From the NCBI GenBank assembly GCA_944391805.1, contig CALXUY010000005.1, forward strand, positions 31,874 through 95,873: a DNA stretch of 64,000 bases. Direction: 5' to 3'. The DNA comes from an uncultured Clostridia bacterium (GTDB lineage Bacteria; Bacillota; Clostridia; Oscillospirales; CAG-272). Position numbers and translations under genes: made by a program. This document shows, piece after piece, positions 1 through 8,959 of this stretch. Within the stretch, counting starts at the first letter, position 1; each line of letters opens with the position of its first letter. Below the pieces are notes generated by a model, which saw only the letters and a program-made list of their open reading frames with translations, had not been told where the DNA came from and ran no database searches.

Positions 1-1
1 C

Positions 2-892
2 ACGGTCAGCGTCAATCGCTATCCGATCACCGAGGAGCTGCGCGCCGAGATGAACGAGGCAATGCCGGGGGAGGGGAAGAACCCCGAGGAGATGGCCGAC
101 CGTATCGGATGGTTTGCCGAGCAGTATTGCCAGGCGCCGGTCCGGGAACGGGCGCTGGACCGGAAGCTGGATTTTGTGGAGGATGAGTGCATCCCGTTCA
201 CACTCGACGGCGTGAACGCCCGGCAGTACCGTTACAGCGGCCTTGTCAACGGCACAACGCTGCAATTCCGGCAGATCATTGCCGAGCGGGACGAAGCGTT
301 TTATGTGTTCACCTTTACAGCCACAACCGAAATGTACGAGATGTACGCGCGGGATGTGGACACCATGCTGACCTACTTTCTGTTCGCCGACCCTTACGTG
401 CCGTACGATTATGCCAAGCAGCTCGATGACGGAGCCGATGCGCCTGCCGGCATGAAGGCCGCCTTTGGGGACGATGTTGCCTATTGCCTCTATGTGCCCG
501 AAAGCTGGGAAATTCTCATGGACGATGCGATATACGGCGCGCGGGTCGCGTCCGACGGCACCAGTGTCAGCGTGGTTCCCTATATGCCAATGGATGTGGA
601 GCAGATCAGCGTGCAGGAGTATTTTGACCGCAGCCGCGAGCTGATGGTGGAAATGGCGGGGGAGGATGGCTTTGAGCTGATTTCCGACACCGAAAAGGTG
701 AATCTCGGGGAGCGGCAGGCCACGGTTTACGAGTTCCGGATGCGTGTGGGCGGAACCACCTACCGCTACCGTCAGTATATCGCCGCCTATAAGAGCATGA
801 TTTACTGTCTGACCTACACCGCGCAGGAGAGCGCGTATGACGCGCATCTGGAGGAGCTGAATTCCATTGTGGAGGCGTTTGCGTTCCGCTGA
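2..892 (+). CDS. Extracytoplasmic protein with two tandem domains, 5' truncated
   Basis: The frame is open to the left edge, so the true start and any signal peptide lie outside the window. The visible ~297 residues contain two copies of an alpha/beta domain. The end of each copy matches the other: ARQYRYSGLVNGTTLQFRQ and ATVYEFRMRVGGTTYRYRQ, each followed by Y/F-rich strands and a closing segment ending FLF or FAF. This pattern resembles PsbP/DcrB-like lipoprotein domains, but that is inference. No catalytic motif is visible. A hairpin follows the stop. I do not recognise a function; a surface or lipoprotein role is likely. Confidence 0.6.
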   Translation, partial: TVSVNRYPITEELRAEMNEAMPGEGKNPEEMADRIGWFAEQYCQAPVRERALDRKLDFVEDECIPFTLDGVNARQYRYSGLVNGTTLQFRQIIAERDEAFYVFTFTATTEMYEMYARDVDTMLTYFLFADPYVPYDYAKQLDDGADAPAGMKAAFGDDVAYCLYVPESWEILMDDAIYGARVASDGTSVSVVPYMPMDVEQISVQEYFDRSRELMVEMAGEDGFELISDTEKVNLGERQATVYEFRMRVGGTTYRYRQYIAAYKSMIYCLTYTAQESAYDAHLEELNSIVEAFAFR

Positions 893-911
893 CCAGCCAT
901 AGGAGCTTCCC

Positions 912-950
912 GGGGGAGAGCCGTTTGTTCAGGAGCGGCTCTTCCCCCTT
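912..950 (+). terminator. Hairpin terminator after the first gene
   Basis: GGGGGAGAGCCG and CGGCTCTTCCCCC form a stem with one bulge around an ~11-base loop, 20 bases past the stop. The T tract is weak (CTTGTG), so termination may be partial. Confidence 0.5.
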
Positions 951-1047
951 GTGTCGGATATGGCAGCATACATTTCAGGAAAGAGAGGATCGGCCGGTTC
1001 CGCCTGTGCCGCGGTGCTCCTGCGGAATCGGTCCGGCAGCATGTTTT

Positions 1048-2208
1048 ATGAAGGAAATCTATCTGGATCACAGCGCCACCACCCCGCTGAGCGAAGGGGT
1101 AAAGGGGAGAATGCGGGAGGTGATGGAGATCTACGGAAACCCGTCCTCGCTGCACGCGCTGGGAAACGAGGCGCACGAGGTGCTGGAGCATGCCCGCCGG
1201 CAGGTCTGCCGGACGCTTGGCGTGCGCCGTCCGGCCCCCGGAGAGCTGATTTTTACCTCCTGCGGAAGCGAGTCGGATAATCTGGCAGTGCTGGGCAGTG
1301 CGTTCGCCAAGCCGAGGCGGAAGGGGATGCGCATCATCACCACCGATTCCGAGCATCCCGGTGTGGAGAGTGCCATGAAGGCGCTCGAGACACAGGGCTT
1401 TGAGGTCATCCGCATCCGCACCAGAGGCGGGGAGCTGGACTGGGAGCAATACGACGAGGCGCTTGGCAGCCGGGTGTTTCTGGTCTCGATGATGATGGTC
1501 AACAACGAAACCGGAGCGCTGTACGACGTCGGCCGCGCCTTTTCCATGGCCAAAGCCCGGAACCCGGATATTGTGACCCATACCGATGCGGTGCAGGGCT
1601 ACCTCAAGGGACGATGGACGCCGGGCGCGCTGTCGGCCGATCTGGTGACGCTGAGCGCGCACAAAATTCACGGTCCCAAGGGTGTGGGCGCGCTGTATGT
1701 CTCTCCCGAAGCGCTGCGCCGGCGGGATATTGTGCCCTGCCTGCTGGGCGGGGGGCAGGAGGCAGGCTTCCGTTCCGGCACCGAAAACCTGATCGGCATT
1801 GCCGGCTTCGGGCAGGCTGCAGAGGAGGGCTATACGCAGCTTTCCGCCAATATTGAGGCTATGCAGGCCCTGCGCGCACAGGCCATTGCGCTGCTCGGCG
1901 AGCTGCCGGTGACGCTCAACCTGCCGTCCGGGCGCTGCGCACCGCACATCCTCAACTTCACACTTCCGGGAATCCGCAGCGAGACCATGCTGCATGAGCT
2001 TTCCCGCAACGGCATCTGCGTTTCCAACGGCTCTGCCTGTTCCTCACATCACGCGCATCCGAGCACCGCGCTGATCGCCTTCGGGCTGACGCCGGAGCAG
2101 GCCGGCTGCTCCATCCGGGTCAGCTTCTCGGCCTCCAACACTCCGCAGGAGGTCACGGCGTTGGCCGAACGTCTGCGGGATGCGATCGGCCGTCTGGTAC
2201 GGGCATAA
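1048..2208 (+). CDS. Cysteine desulfurase (NifS/IscS-type, PLP-dependent)
   Basis: A 386-residue class V aminotransferase-fold enzyme that removes sulfur from cysteine for Fe-S cluster or thio-modification pathways. The start was placed at MKEIYLDHSATTPLS because the family begins exactly there; upstream in-frame codons add unrelated residues. Seen motifs are the N-terminal YLDHSATT, a TDAVQ stretch typical of cofactor-binding Asp/Gln, SAHKIHGPKG with the PLP lysine near residue 205, RSGTEN, and SNGSACSSHHAHPS carrying the catalytic loop cysteine near residue 330. No scaffold (IscU/SufU) or ThiI gene is adjacent, so its exact sulfur acceptor cannot be told from context. Confidence 0.93.
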   Translation: MKEIYLDHSATTPLSEGVKGRMREVMEIYGNPSSLHALGNEAHEVLEHARRQVCRTLGVRRPAPGELIFTSCGSESDNLAVLGSAFAKPRRKGMRIITTDSEHPGVESAMKALETQGFEVIRIRTRGGELDWEQYDEALGSRVFLVSMMMVNNETGALYDVGRAFSMAKARNPDIVTHTDAVQGYLKGRWTPGALSADLVTLSAHKIHGPKGVGALYVSPEALRRRDIVPCLLGGGQEAGFRSGTENLIGIAGFGQAAEEGYTQLSANIEAMQALRAQAIALLGELPVTLNLPSGRCAPHILNFTLPGIRSETMLHELSRNGICVSNGSACSSHHAHPSTALIAFGLTPEQAGCSIRVSFSASNTPQEVTALAERLRDAIGRLVRA

Positions 2209-2344
2209 GCCCGGCCGGAGAGCGCGGCAGGAAGCAGGGCAGGGAATACGGAAATATTGCATCATGGCACCGGACACACTGCGGTTGCCTTCGATACCCG
2301 TGCGTGCAGGCAATGCGTACCATGTTCTGCGCTGATTCCATATC

Positions 2345-2391
2345 AAAAGGAGCCGTTCCCGATGCCTGTCAGAGGCATCGGGAACGGCTCC
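2345..2391 (-). terminator. Perfect 19-bp inverted repeat, probable asd terminator
   Basis: Positions 2349-2367 and 2373-2391 are exact reverse complements with a 5-base loop. Read on the minus strand, the stem is followed by TTTTGATAT, so it most likely ends the transcript of the minus-strand asd gene about 220 bases upstream. It also lies after the plus-strand desulfurase and may work for both. Confidence 0.6.
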
Positions 2392-2475
2392 GGAATGCAG
2401 ATCCACCAACATACTGTTACAAATATGCTGCACACAGGCCCACGAGGCGCGCACGTGCGAATAAGCCCTATGGCT

Positions 2476-2534
2476 GTCCGCATCCGCCGGTGCGGGAACC
2501 CCACTTTCGGAGAGCTCCCGCACGCATAGCGGAC
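2476..2534. other. Nested inverted repeats between convergent genes
   Basis: GTCCGC (2476-2481) can pair with GCGGAC (2529-2534), and GTGCGGGA (2490-2497) with TCCCGCAC (2516-2523). The 2209-2606 gap otherwise has no convincing ORF. The structure lies directly downstream of asd and could be part of its 3' end; no known RNA family is recognised. Confidence 0.3.
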
Positions 2535-2606
2535 CCTTGGCCTGACTCCGATTTTGCTGCTGTCTGAACCGCCCGGCTTACCGGAGGGGTCAGATGCGGT
2601 GCTTCC

Positions 2607-3689
2607 TCAATCGAAATAGTGCTGGCGGTACAGCAGTTCCGCAATGAGCACCGCTCCGCCGGCAGCGCCCCGCAGGGTGTTGTGCGAAAGCCCTACAAAC
2701 TTGTAGTCGAACAGACTGTCCTCGCGCAGCCGTCCGACCGAAACTCCCATGCCGCCCTCCATATCGCGGTCAAGGCGGGTCTGCGGGCGGTCATCCTCCT
2801 CAAAATAGGTGATGAACTGCTTGGGCGCGTGCGGCAAACCGAGGCTCTGGGGCAGGCCGGAGAACTCGCTCCAATCCTTCAGGATCTGCTCCTTTGTCGG
2901 CTTTTGCTTGAATTTGACAAATACGGCGGCAGTGTGGCCGTCCGTCACCGGAACCCGGATGCATTGGGTGGTAATCAGCGGGCTTTCGGCCTTGACGATA
3001 CTGCCGTTTTCCACCCGCCCCCAGATGCGCAGCGGCTCCTGCTCGCTCTTCTCCTCCTCGCCTCCGATGTAGGGAATCACGTTGTCCAGCATTTCGGGCC
3101 ATTCTCTGAAGGTCTTTCCCGCGCCGGAAATGGCCTGATAGGTGGTGGCAACCACCTGCTCAATCCCGTATTTGCGCAATGGCGTCAGGGGCGGAACATA
3201 GGATTGAATCGAGCAGTTGGGCTTGACGGCGATGAACCCCCGCCGGGTGCCCAGCCGCCGCCGCTGTGCGGCGATGACCTCGAGGTGCTCGGGGTTGATT
3301 TCCGGAATCACCATCGGCACATCCGGCGTCCAGCGGTGCGCCGAGTTGTTGGAAACCACCGGAATTTCCGCCCTTGCATAGCGCTCCTCCAGCTCCCGGA
3401 TCTCGTCTTTTTTCATATTGACCGCGCAGAACACAAAGGAGCAGCGCGCCCCCACTGCCTCCACATCGGCCGCATCCAGCACCTCCATGTGTCGAAAGGC
3501 CTCTGGAATCGGCGTGCTCATCTTCCAGCGGTCGCCAACTGCCTTTTCATAGGACATTCCGGCCGAGCGTGCGGAGGCCGCAAGGACCGAAACCTCAAAA
3601 TAGGGGTGGCCGTCCAGCAATGTCAGAAACCGCTGCCCCACCATTCCGGTCGCGCCGATCACGCCGACCTTCAATTTGCTGCTATCCAT
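2607..3689 (-). CDS. asd: Aspartate-semialdehyde dehydrogenase (archaeal/fungal-like type)
   Basis: Makes L-aspartate 4-semialdehyde from aspartyl phosphate with NADPH, the branch-point step for lysine/diaminopimelate, threonine and methionine. It has 360 residues. The N-terminal Rossmann motif GVIGATGMVGQ begins at about residue 9, the catalytic cysteine is in KPNCSIQS (Cys159), and the later VPVTDGHTAAV segment supplies a histidine. These features and the length fit the subfamily found in archaea, yeast and some Firmicutes rather than the E. coli type. It is monocistronic, with its own sigma-A-like promoter upstream and a strong inverted repeat downstream. Confidence 0.93.
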   Translation of the reverse strand: MDSSKLKVGVIGATGMVGQRFLTLLDGHPYFEVSVLAASARSAGMSYEKAVGDRWKMSTPIPEAFRHMEVLDAADVEAVGARCSFVFCAVNMKKDEIRELEERYARAEIPVVSNNSAHRWTPDVPMVIPEINPEHLEVIAAQRRRLGTRRGFIAVKPNCSIQSYVPPLTPLRKYGIEQVVATTYQAISGAGKTFREWPEMLDNVIPYIGGEEEKSEQEPLRIWGRVENGSIVKAESPLITTQCIRVPVTDGHTAAVFVKFKQKPTKEQILKDWSEFSGLPQSLGLPHAPKQFITYFEEDDRPQTRLDRDMEGGMGVSVGRLREDSLFDYKFVGLSHNTLRGAAGGAVLIAELLYRQHYFD

Positions 3690-3737
3690 CCATCATACCT
3701 GCCTTTCCATTGTATCACGCAATTGATTCTCACGCTT

Positions 3738-3766
3738 ATTATATCGCACATGTGCGGAAAATGCAA
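3738..3766 (-). promoter_or_regulatory. Promoter of asd with palindrome in the spacer
   Basis: On the minus strand, TTGCAT (3761-3766), a 17-base spacer and TATAAT (3738-3743). The spacer holds the 12-base palindrome CGCACATGTGCG (3745-3756), a plausible operator. Confidence 0.75.
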
Positions 3767-3952
3767 GAGTTTCTTGCCACAATTCCAAAAAATTGACGGG
3801 TTGTTTGGCGAAGTCCGCGGAAAAATGACCGGATTTGTGCATAACGACTTGCAAAATCCGGTACAGATCGCCGGAAGCCCGTCTTTTCCCGGGAATGGAA
3901 AAGCACCGTATGCAAACCCAAGAAAGGAAGGCGCAAGTGCGCCGCATGAAAT

Positions 3953-5101
3953 ATGAAACAATTACAACTGGTTGCCACCTGTCTGTTTGGACTGGAAAAG
4001 CTGCTCGGAGAGGAAATTGACGCGTTGGGACTGCACCGAACCGGCACCATGGACGGCCGCGTGCTGTTTGAAGGGGATTGCGCGGACGTTGCCCGCGCCA
4101 ATCTGACGCTGCGCTGCGCCGAACGGGTTCTGGTGCGTGTGGGAGCCTTTCCGGCGCGCAGCTTTGACGAGCTGTTTGAGGGCACCCGCGCCCTGCCGTG
4201 GGAGGAATGGATCGGGCGGATGGATGGCTTTCCGGTCAAGGGGCACGCCATCAAAAGCCGGCTGCATTCGGTGCCCGATTGCCAGAGCATTATCAAAAAA
4301 GCCATTGTCAGCCGTCTGTCCGACGCATACCGGCTGCGATGGCTTCCAGAGACCGGTGTGAAATATCAGATAGAGTTTTTTCTGTTCAAGGACATGGCCT
4401 CGCTGATGATTGATACCAGCGGGACAGCGCTCCATAAACGGGGCTATCGGCCGGACGCCGGAGCGGCTCCCCTGCGGGAAACGCTGGCCGCGGCGCTTGC
4501 GCTGATCTCCCGACCGCGCGAGGACGTGCTGTTCTGGGATCCGATGTGCGGCAGCGGAACCATTGCCATTGAGGCGGCGATGATTCTCTCCAATCGCGCG
4601 CCCGGACTTGGGCGGAGCTTTGCTGCGGAGCAGTTTGCGCAGATTCCGCCCCCACTCTGGAGAGATGCCCGGGAGCAGGCGGAAGCCGCAGTCCGGCGGG
4701 ATGCACAATATGAGGTCTGGGCCTCCGACATCGACGGGGAGGTCCTCGACGTTGCCTATGAAAACGCCCTGCGCGCCGGCGTAGAGGAGCATATGCGTCT
4801 GTTCGAGGCCGATGTGCGTAGCATCGAGAAGCCGGATCGCCGAGGCACGATTGTCTGTAATCCGCCCTATGGCGAGCGGCTGATGACCCCCGGAGAGGCA
4901 GAGCAGTTATACCGAGAGATGGGAAAGCGGTTTTCCTCGTTTTCCCCATGGCAAATCTATATTCTCGCCGCGCACCCGGAGTTTGAACGGCTGTACGGTA
5001 TGCGCGCCGATAAGGTGCGCAGGCTGTACAACGGCATGATTCCGTGCGGCTACTACCAGTATTTCAAACCTCGGCATACGGAAGCCCGTGTGTTCTTTTG
5101 A
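3953..5101 (+). CDS. THUMP-domain class I RNA methyltransferase (RlmL/YpsC-like)
   Basis: A 382-residue S-adenosylmethionine-dependent enzyme predicted to make N2-methylguanine in 23S rRNA. The N-terminal part (to about residue 160) looks like the ferredoxin-like/THUMP RNA-binding unit. The catalytic half has the SAM-binding motif DPMCGSGTIAIEAA near residue 198 and the amino-methyltransferase motif NPPYGERL near residue 304. Length fits B. subtilis YpsC, which lacks the second domain of E. coli RlmKL. An in-frame TGA just upstream fixes the start; the nearest AG-rich ribosome site is unusually far away (about 20 bases). It stands alone between two promoters. Confidence 0.88.
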   Translation: MKQLQLVATCLFGLEKLLGEEIDALGLHRTGTMDGRVLFEGDCADVARANLTLRCAERVLVRVGAFPARSFDELFEGTRALPWEEWIGRMDGFPVKGHAIKSRLHSVPDCQSIIKKAIVSRLSDAYRLRWLPETGVKYQIEFFLFKDMASLMIDTSGTALHKRGYRPDAGAAPLRETLAAALALISRPREDVLFWDPMCGSGTIAIEAAMILSNRAPGLGRSFAAEQFAQIPPPLWRDAREQAEAAVRRDAQYEVWASDIDGEVLDVAYENALRAGVEEHMRLFEADVRSIEKPDRRGTIVCNPPYGERLMTPGEAEQLYREMGKRFSSFSPWQIYILAAHPEFERLYGMRADKVRRLYNGMIPCGYYQYFKPRHTEARVFF

Positions 5102-5148
5102 CATTTTACCGGTTTTTTTGCCGAATCCTCCAAATTCGGAATTAGGGA

Positions 5149-5177
5149 TTGACGAACGGCATATCTTGTGTTAAAAT
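5149..5177 (+). promoter_or_regulatory. Sigma-A-type promoter
   Basis: TTGACG (5149-5154), 17 bases, TAAAAT (5172-5177), about 30 bases upstream of the lipoprotein start at 5207. Confidence 0.75.
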
Positions 5178-5206
5178 ATAGTATCTTACACTGGAGGTAT
5201 GTTCAT

Positions 5207-6787
5207 ATGAAAAAGCATTTTCGGTTCCTGTCAGCACTTGCACTGGTTCTGGTGGCCTGCTCGCTGCTATCGGCCTGCAGCGGCGCAAAGCAGTCCTCCC
5301 CCAAGGGCATTTTTGCCGACGACGTGCAGTTTGACGAGACGCCGACCATGAAGACCGTGCAAAAGGGAAGCATTGAAGGAAATTACATGAGAGCTTATGG
5401 CGATCTGGCTGTCGTTATTGACGGCAAGAGCCCAACCACACGCTACCGGGTTTACAATTATGTCACCGATACCGTGGTGCTGGAATGGGAGGATTCCGAA
5501 TCCGAAAAGCTGGTAGAAGATCAGATCGGCCTGCTTGTGGTGGATGATGAGACCATTTTCTGGCTGAACAAGGAAACGAAAGGGGACGATTCCACTTCAA
5601 ACACCACTGTTTTTTATGACGATCAGGGCAGGGAAATCTGCAATTTTCCAAAGATTACATCCGCCACCGCGGTTGCCGACATGATGATGGCCGAAAATCG
5701 CTACTATCGCATGGAGGACGGAACATTTACGCTCAAATTCGAGCACAGTCTGCTTGCTGCAGAGCTTCCGGAATTCACCGCATGGAATGAGGATTATTAT
5801 TACAGCATTCAGGAAGACGGCTTCATGATTTATGACGAATACGGCAGGCTTGCCGGCTCCTATGTGTTCCCGTCAAACGGCACCAATGCCGTCTCCGTCA
5901 TTTTGAGCAACGGTGATATTCTGCTTCAGTATCAGGAAGCGCTGCCGTCGGACGCCACAACATATGATATTTTCCGGCAGGGAAGCGCGATCGAGAAATA
6001 TAATCTCGTGTCCCTGATCTACAATACCGGAAAGGGCACCACCAAAAAGGTCAATTTGGATTATATGATCACTTATAATCTGGCGCGGAATGTGGAGAAT
6101 GTTCTGGTGAACGGGGATGATTTCGGCGATATGCACAAAAGCATTGACAATATGGCCATGATCATTCCGATTGAAGATAAAATCCTGATGACTGATCAGA
6201 TGCAAACGGTTTCCCTGAACAACAGCGGCAACATCCAGAAGGTGCTCAACGCCACGATCGAAAATCAGTCATTAATGCCCGCCATTCCGGTGATGGAGGA
6301 TCGCTATCTGGTGAGCAATCTCGGAGGCATGAGCTTTCTGGTCGACGGCAAGGGAGAGATGATCGGAGAGGTCACCAATGCGGATATGGAGAATTCCAAC
6401 AACGTATTTGTGCTGACTGCCGGACGGGTATACGACATCGATCTGAAATACGTGATTGATTATTCGATGGATGGTTACGAGCTGTACGAAGTGCTGGACA
6501 ATCTGCTTCTGTTTACCAAAACAGAGAAGGAGGACTACCGCGACGTGACCTCTTACTATCGGATGACCAAGGACATGTCCGCCCCTGAGAAGCTGGAATT
6601 TGAGGTAGTGGACTGCGGCGAAGGCTATTATGCGCTCAAAGAGAATGACAAGAGCTACATTTACTACAATGACTGTGGAGAGGAAATTTTCAGGAGTGAA
6701 ACCAAGCTGACTTACATCGGCACATCCGTGGATGCGTCCACCATGCTGTTTAGAGAAGACAAACTGTTCTACCGCTTTATGAAATGA
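5207..6787 (+). CDS. Secreted lipoprotein of unknown function
   Basis: A 526-residue protein with a classical lipoprotein signal peptide, MKKHFRFLSALALVLVACSL, and a lipobox LSAC at about residue 24. The start at 5207 is supported by a GGAGG site 8-10 bases upstream. The mature part is rich in short strands (VYNYVTDTVVLEW, YDEYGRLAGSYVF, YYNDCGEEIF), suggesting a beta-propeller-like repeat fold, but no enzyme motif is seen. It has its own promoter and a strong terminator, so it is a single-gene unit. I do not recognise the family. Confidence 0.7.
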   Translation: MKKHFRFLSALALVLVACSLLSACSGAKQSSPKGIFADDVQFDETPTMKTVQKGSIEGNYMRAYGDLAVVIDGKSPTTRYRVYNYVTDTVVLEWEDSESEKLVEDQIGLLVVDDETIFWLNKETKGDDSTSNTTVFYDDQGREICNFPKITSATAVADMMMAENRYYRMEDGTFTLKFEHSLLAAELPEFTAWNEDYYYSIQEDGFMIYDEYGRLAGSYVFPSNGTNAVSVILSNGDILLQYQEALPSDATTYDIFRQGSAIEKYNLVSLIYNTGKGTTKKVNLDYMITYNLARNVENVLVNGDDFGDMHKSIDNMAMIIPIEDKILMTDQMQTVSLNNSGNIQKVLNATIENQSLMPAIPVMEDRYLVSNLGGMSFLVDGKGEMIGEVTNADMENSNNVFVLTAGRVYDIDLKYVIDYSMDGYELYEVLDNLLLFTKTEKEDYRDVTSYYRMTKDMSAPEKLEFEVVDCGEGYYALKENDKSYIYYNDCGEEIFRSETKLTYIGTSVDASTMLFREDKLFYRFMK

Positions 6788-6813
6788 TCCGCGCGTTTAT
6801 GAAATGATCCGCA

Positions 6814-6850
6814 CGCCGGGTGGGAGCCTTTTCCCATCCGGCGTTTCTTG
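6814..6850 (+). terminator. Rho-independent terminator
   Basis: CGCCGGGTGGGA pairs with TCCCATCCGGCG around a short loop and is followed by TTTCTTG. The bases just before it contain a short tandem duplication of GTTTATGAAATGATCCGC around the stop codon. Confidence 0.85.
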
Positions 6851-6961
6851 TATAACGAAAGCCACGCGATGAGAACATGTCTGATCCGCCATGATTGCTG
6901 CATATTCCCGCTCTGATTCGCATATGGTGCAGAGAAGCGCTATGAGGCAGAGGAGGGAACC

Positions 6962-7555
6962 ATGAGAAAACCGAAAATGCATGTTCGTGTCGCTCCGGCG
7001 GCGGTAACGCTGTTTTTGGGAATGCTGCTGACCGATCGCAGCCTGCTCTGTCTCGCCGCCCTGCTGGCCGCCGTGTTCCATGAGGCGGGGCATCTGTGTG
7101 CCGCGAGACTGATGCGGATCCCGATGAAATCGCTTCAGCTTGACCTGCTTGGCGCGCGGCTGGATGCGGCAGGACGAATGCTGTCTTACGGTGAGGAATG
7201 GATTCTTTGCATGGCAGGGCCCCTGTTCAGCCTGCTGCTGGCGGCGCTTCCCGCTCCCTTTTGGGGAAGCTCGCTGTTTGCGAGGCAACTTTCCAATGCC
7301 TCTCTGCTGCTTGGTGCCCTGAATCTGCTGCCCATTCGCAGCTTCGATGGGGGACGGATGCTTTCGGCATTTCTGTCGGTCACCATAGGGGAACGCAATG
7401 CCGAACGCATTCTCACATGCAGCTCCTTTTTGTTCCTGTTCCTGCTCTGGTGCTTTTCGGTGTACTGCCTGCTGCGGGTAGGTGACGGGCTCTCTTTGAT
7501 GTGTTTCTCCATGAGCTTGTTTTCCCGCTTTTTTGATGCCGCGGGAAGTGTATAA
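6962..7555 (+). CDS. SpoIVFB-like M50 intramembrane metalloprotease
   Basis: A 197-residue multi-pass membrane protein. The zinc-binding motif is in FHEAGHLCAAR (about residues 40-50), and the third zinc ligand site is in NLLPIRSFDGGRML (about residues 122-135), the two signatures of site-2 proteases. At least four hydrophobic segments are visible. Size and motifs match SpoIVFB, which cleaves pro-sigma-K in the mother cell during sporulation, but no SpoIVFA partner is adjacent, so the substrate is uncertain. GAGGAGGG gives a strong ribosome site. Confidence 0.8.
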   Translation: MRKPKMHVRVAPAAVTLFLGMLLTDRSLLCLAALLAAVFHEAGHLCAARLMRIPMKSLQLDLLGARLDAAGRMLSYGEEWILCMAGPLFSLLLAALPAPFWGSSLFARQLSNASLLLGALNLLPIRSFDGGRMLSAFLSVTIGERNAERILTCSSFLFLFLLWCFSVYCLLRVGDGLSLMCFSMSLFSRFFDAAGSV

Positions 7556-7599
7556 AAACCGGGAAAGACATGTAATGCCAGTATTATGGGTTCTACTGG

Positions 7600-7740
7600 T
7601 GGCGACCACCAACAAGTCATGACCACCAGCCGTGCTGATGGCTTGAGGAAGCTCCCTTGGGGCATGTCACAGGCTGAGCCTATAGGCTCTTCGAAAAGTC
7701 TGCCCACCGCACGACTTTCACAGGCATACCCCTAAAGAGG
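7600..7740. other. Structured non-coding stretch, possible IS200/IS605-type remnant
   Basis: There is no ORF here. It holds several small inverted repeats: TGGTGG/CCACCA at about 7600-7615, the palindrome GAGCCTATAGGCTC around 7675-7690, and AAGTC/GACTT around 7696-7720. The segment AAGTCATGACCACCAG resembles hairpin ends of IS200/IS605-group elements from memory. No transposase or TnpB is present, and the adjacent IS3 element begins right after. Assignment is weak. Confidence 0.25.
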
Positions 7741-7820
7741 CAATATGGTGCATTCCTAAAAAAGTGGACAAAAGAGCAGAAATATGGTATAATAGTAGAC
7801 ACAAGCAAGGAGGGAAAAAG

Positions 7821-8099
7821 ATGTCAACAACCAAATACGATGAAGACTTCAAAAAGTCACTGGTAACGCTACACCAAAACGGGAAAACGCAGGCGTAGCT
7901 CTGCCGGGAATACGGCGTTTCGGAGTCCGCGCTATGCAAATGGGTGAAGCAGTACGCAACCGTGCAGACCGACGACGGCGAGGTCTTGACCGCCAAACAG
8001 GTGAAAGAGCTTCAGAAGCGAAACGCCCAGCTGGAGGAGGAAAACCTGATCCTAAAAAAAGCGATTGCCATCTTCACGCCACACTCCGGGAACGACTGA
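7821..8099 (+). pseudogene. IS3-family orfA with in-frame amber codon
   Basis: The helix-turn-helix DNA-binding half of the transposase. The start ATG follows GGAGGG. The frame reads MSTTKYDEDFKKSLVTLHQN, then GKTQA, a TAG at 7896-7898, and LCREYGVSESALCKWVKQY. Relatives carry Glu or a similar residue at that point (TQAELCREYG), so one GAG-to-TAG change explains it. The frame then continues through a leucine-zipper-like ELQKRNAQLEEENLILKK to a TGA at 8097-8099. An A7 slippery run at 8054-8060 near the end is the expected -1 frameshift site into orfB. Confidence 0.85.
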
Positions 8100-8959
8100 A
8101 CGCCGTACATCTGCTCCGGTATCAGCATCAGATCAAAACGCTCTGCCGTGTGCTGCGGGTCAACAGAAGCACTTACTACAAGCACTTTTCTCAGGCCCCG
8201 GCTCCGCGTGTTTCTGAAAACCAGCGGATCAAATCAGCGATACTGCGGATTTATGCGGCATACGACAAGCGATTCGGAGCTTACAAGGTACAGCGCATTC
8301 TTGCGCGTGAATATGGCATCAGCATCAGTGTCGGGAGAGTGTACCGCCTGATGCGCTCGATGGAGCTGCCCAAAATGTCAACAGACAGGCCAAAGCATCG
8401 CCCGTCCCATCCGTCCCGTACGGAGGACAATGCCTGCCGCAATCATCTGAAGCAGCGGTTTTCTCAGGACGCTCCGAATCTGGTCTGGGTCAGCGATTTT
8501 ACCTATATCAAAGCGGGAGGAAAATGGTGCTATCTCTGCGTCGTCATCGACCTGTTATCCCGCAAGATTGTCTCGTGGCCGCTCTCGGACAAGGCGGATA
8601 CCGCTCTGGTCATGAATGCCTTTCGGAAAGCCTATGAAAAGAGGGGGAGACCTCAGGGACTGATGTTTCATTCCGATCGCGGAACGCAGTATACAGCCGA
8701 GCCTTTCAGAAAACTTCTGGACGAGCTCCATGTGGTCCAGTCCTTTTCCAAGAAGGGGTATCCTTTCGACAACGCGGTCTGCGAGAGCTTTTTCAGACAA
8801 TTCAAGCGGGAGGAGGCGGATCGGAGGACTTACCGTTCCAGGCAGGAGCTTTATCTGGCCGTTTTTGAATATATCGAGGGCTTCTACAATTCACACAGAC
8901 CTCATGCGTCTCTTGGCTGGCTGACCCCGGATCAGGTCGAGGCTGTCTTTGGCAGTTAA
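8054..8959 (+). CDS. IS3-family transposase orfB (DDE integrase core)
   Basis: The catalytic half of the transposase, expected to be made as an OrfAB fusion by -1 slippage on the A7 run at 8054-8060; the OrfB frame is indeed -1 relative to OrfA. It contains an HTH_21-like segment (YDKRFGAYKVQRILAREYGI) and an rve integrase core. The DDE triad is intact: the first Asp in VWVSDFTYI, the second in FHSDRGTQYT, and Glu in NAVCESFFRQFKRE. C-terminal YNSHRPHASLGWLTPDQ is typical. The catalytic part looks undamaged, although orfA is interrupted. Confidence 0.93.
   Translation, partial: KKSDCHLHATLRERLNAVHLLRYQHQIKTLCRVLRVNRSTYYKHFSQAPAPRVSENQRIKSAILRIYAAYDKRFGAYKVQRILAREYGISISVGRVYRLMRSMELPKMSTDRPKHRPSHPSRTEDNACRNHLKQRFSQDAPNLVWVSDFTYIKAGGKWCYLCVVIDLLSRKIVSWPLSDKADTALVMNAFRKAYEKRGRPQGLMFHSDRGTQYTAEPFRKLLDELHVVQSFSKKGYPFDNAVCESFFRQFKREEADRRTYRSRQELYLAVFEYIEGFYNSHRPHASLGWLTPDQVEAVFGS

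Noticed and set aside
814..1995. 393-codon open frame on the minus strand
   Set aside because: It is the mirror of the cysteine desulfurase gene; composition is Arg/His/Gln-rich without any family motif.
2261..2529. Short ORFs in the gap after the cysteine desulfurase
   Set aside because: They span the perfect terminator hairpin and show no coding signature.
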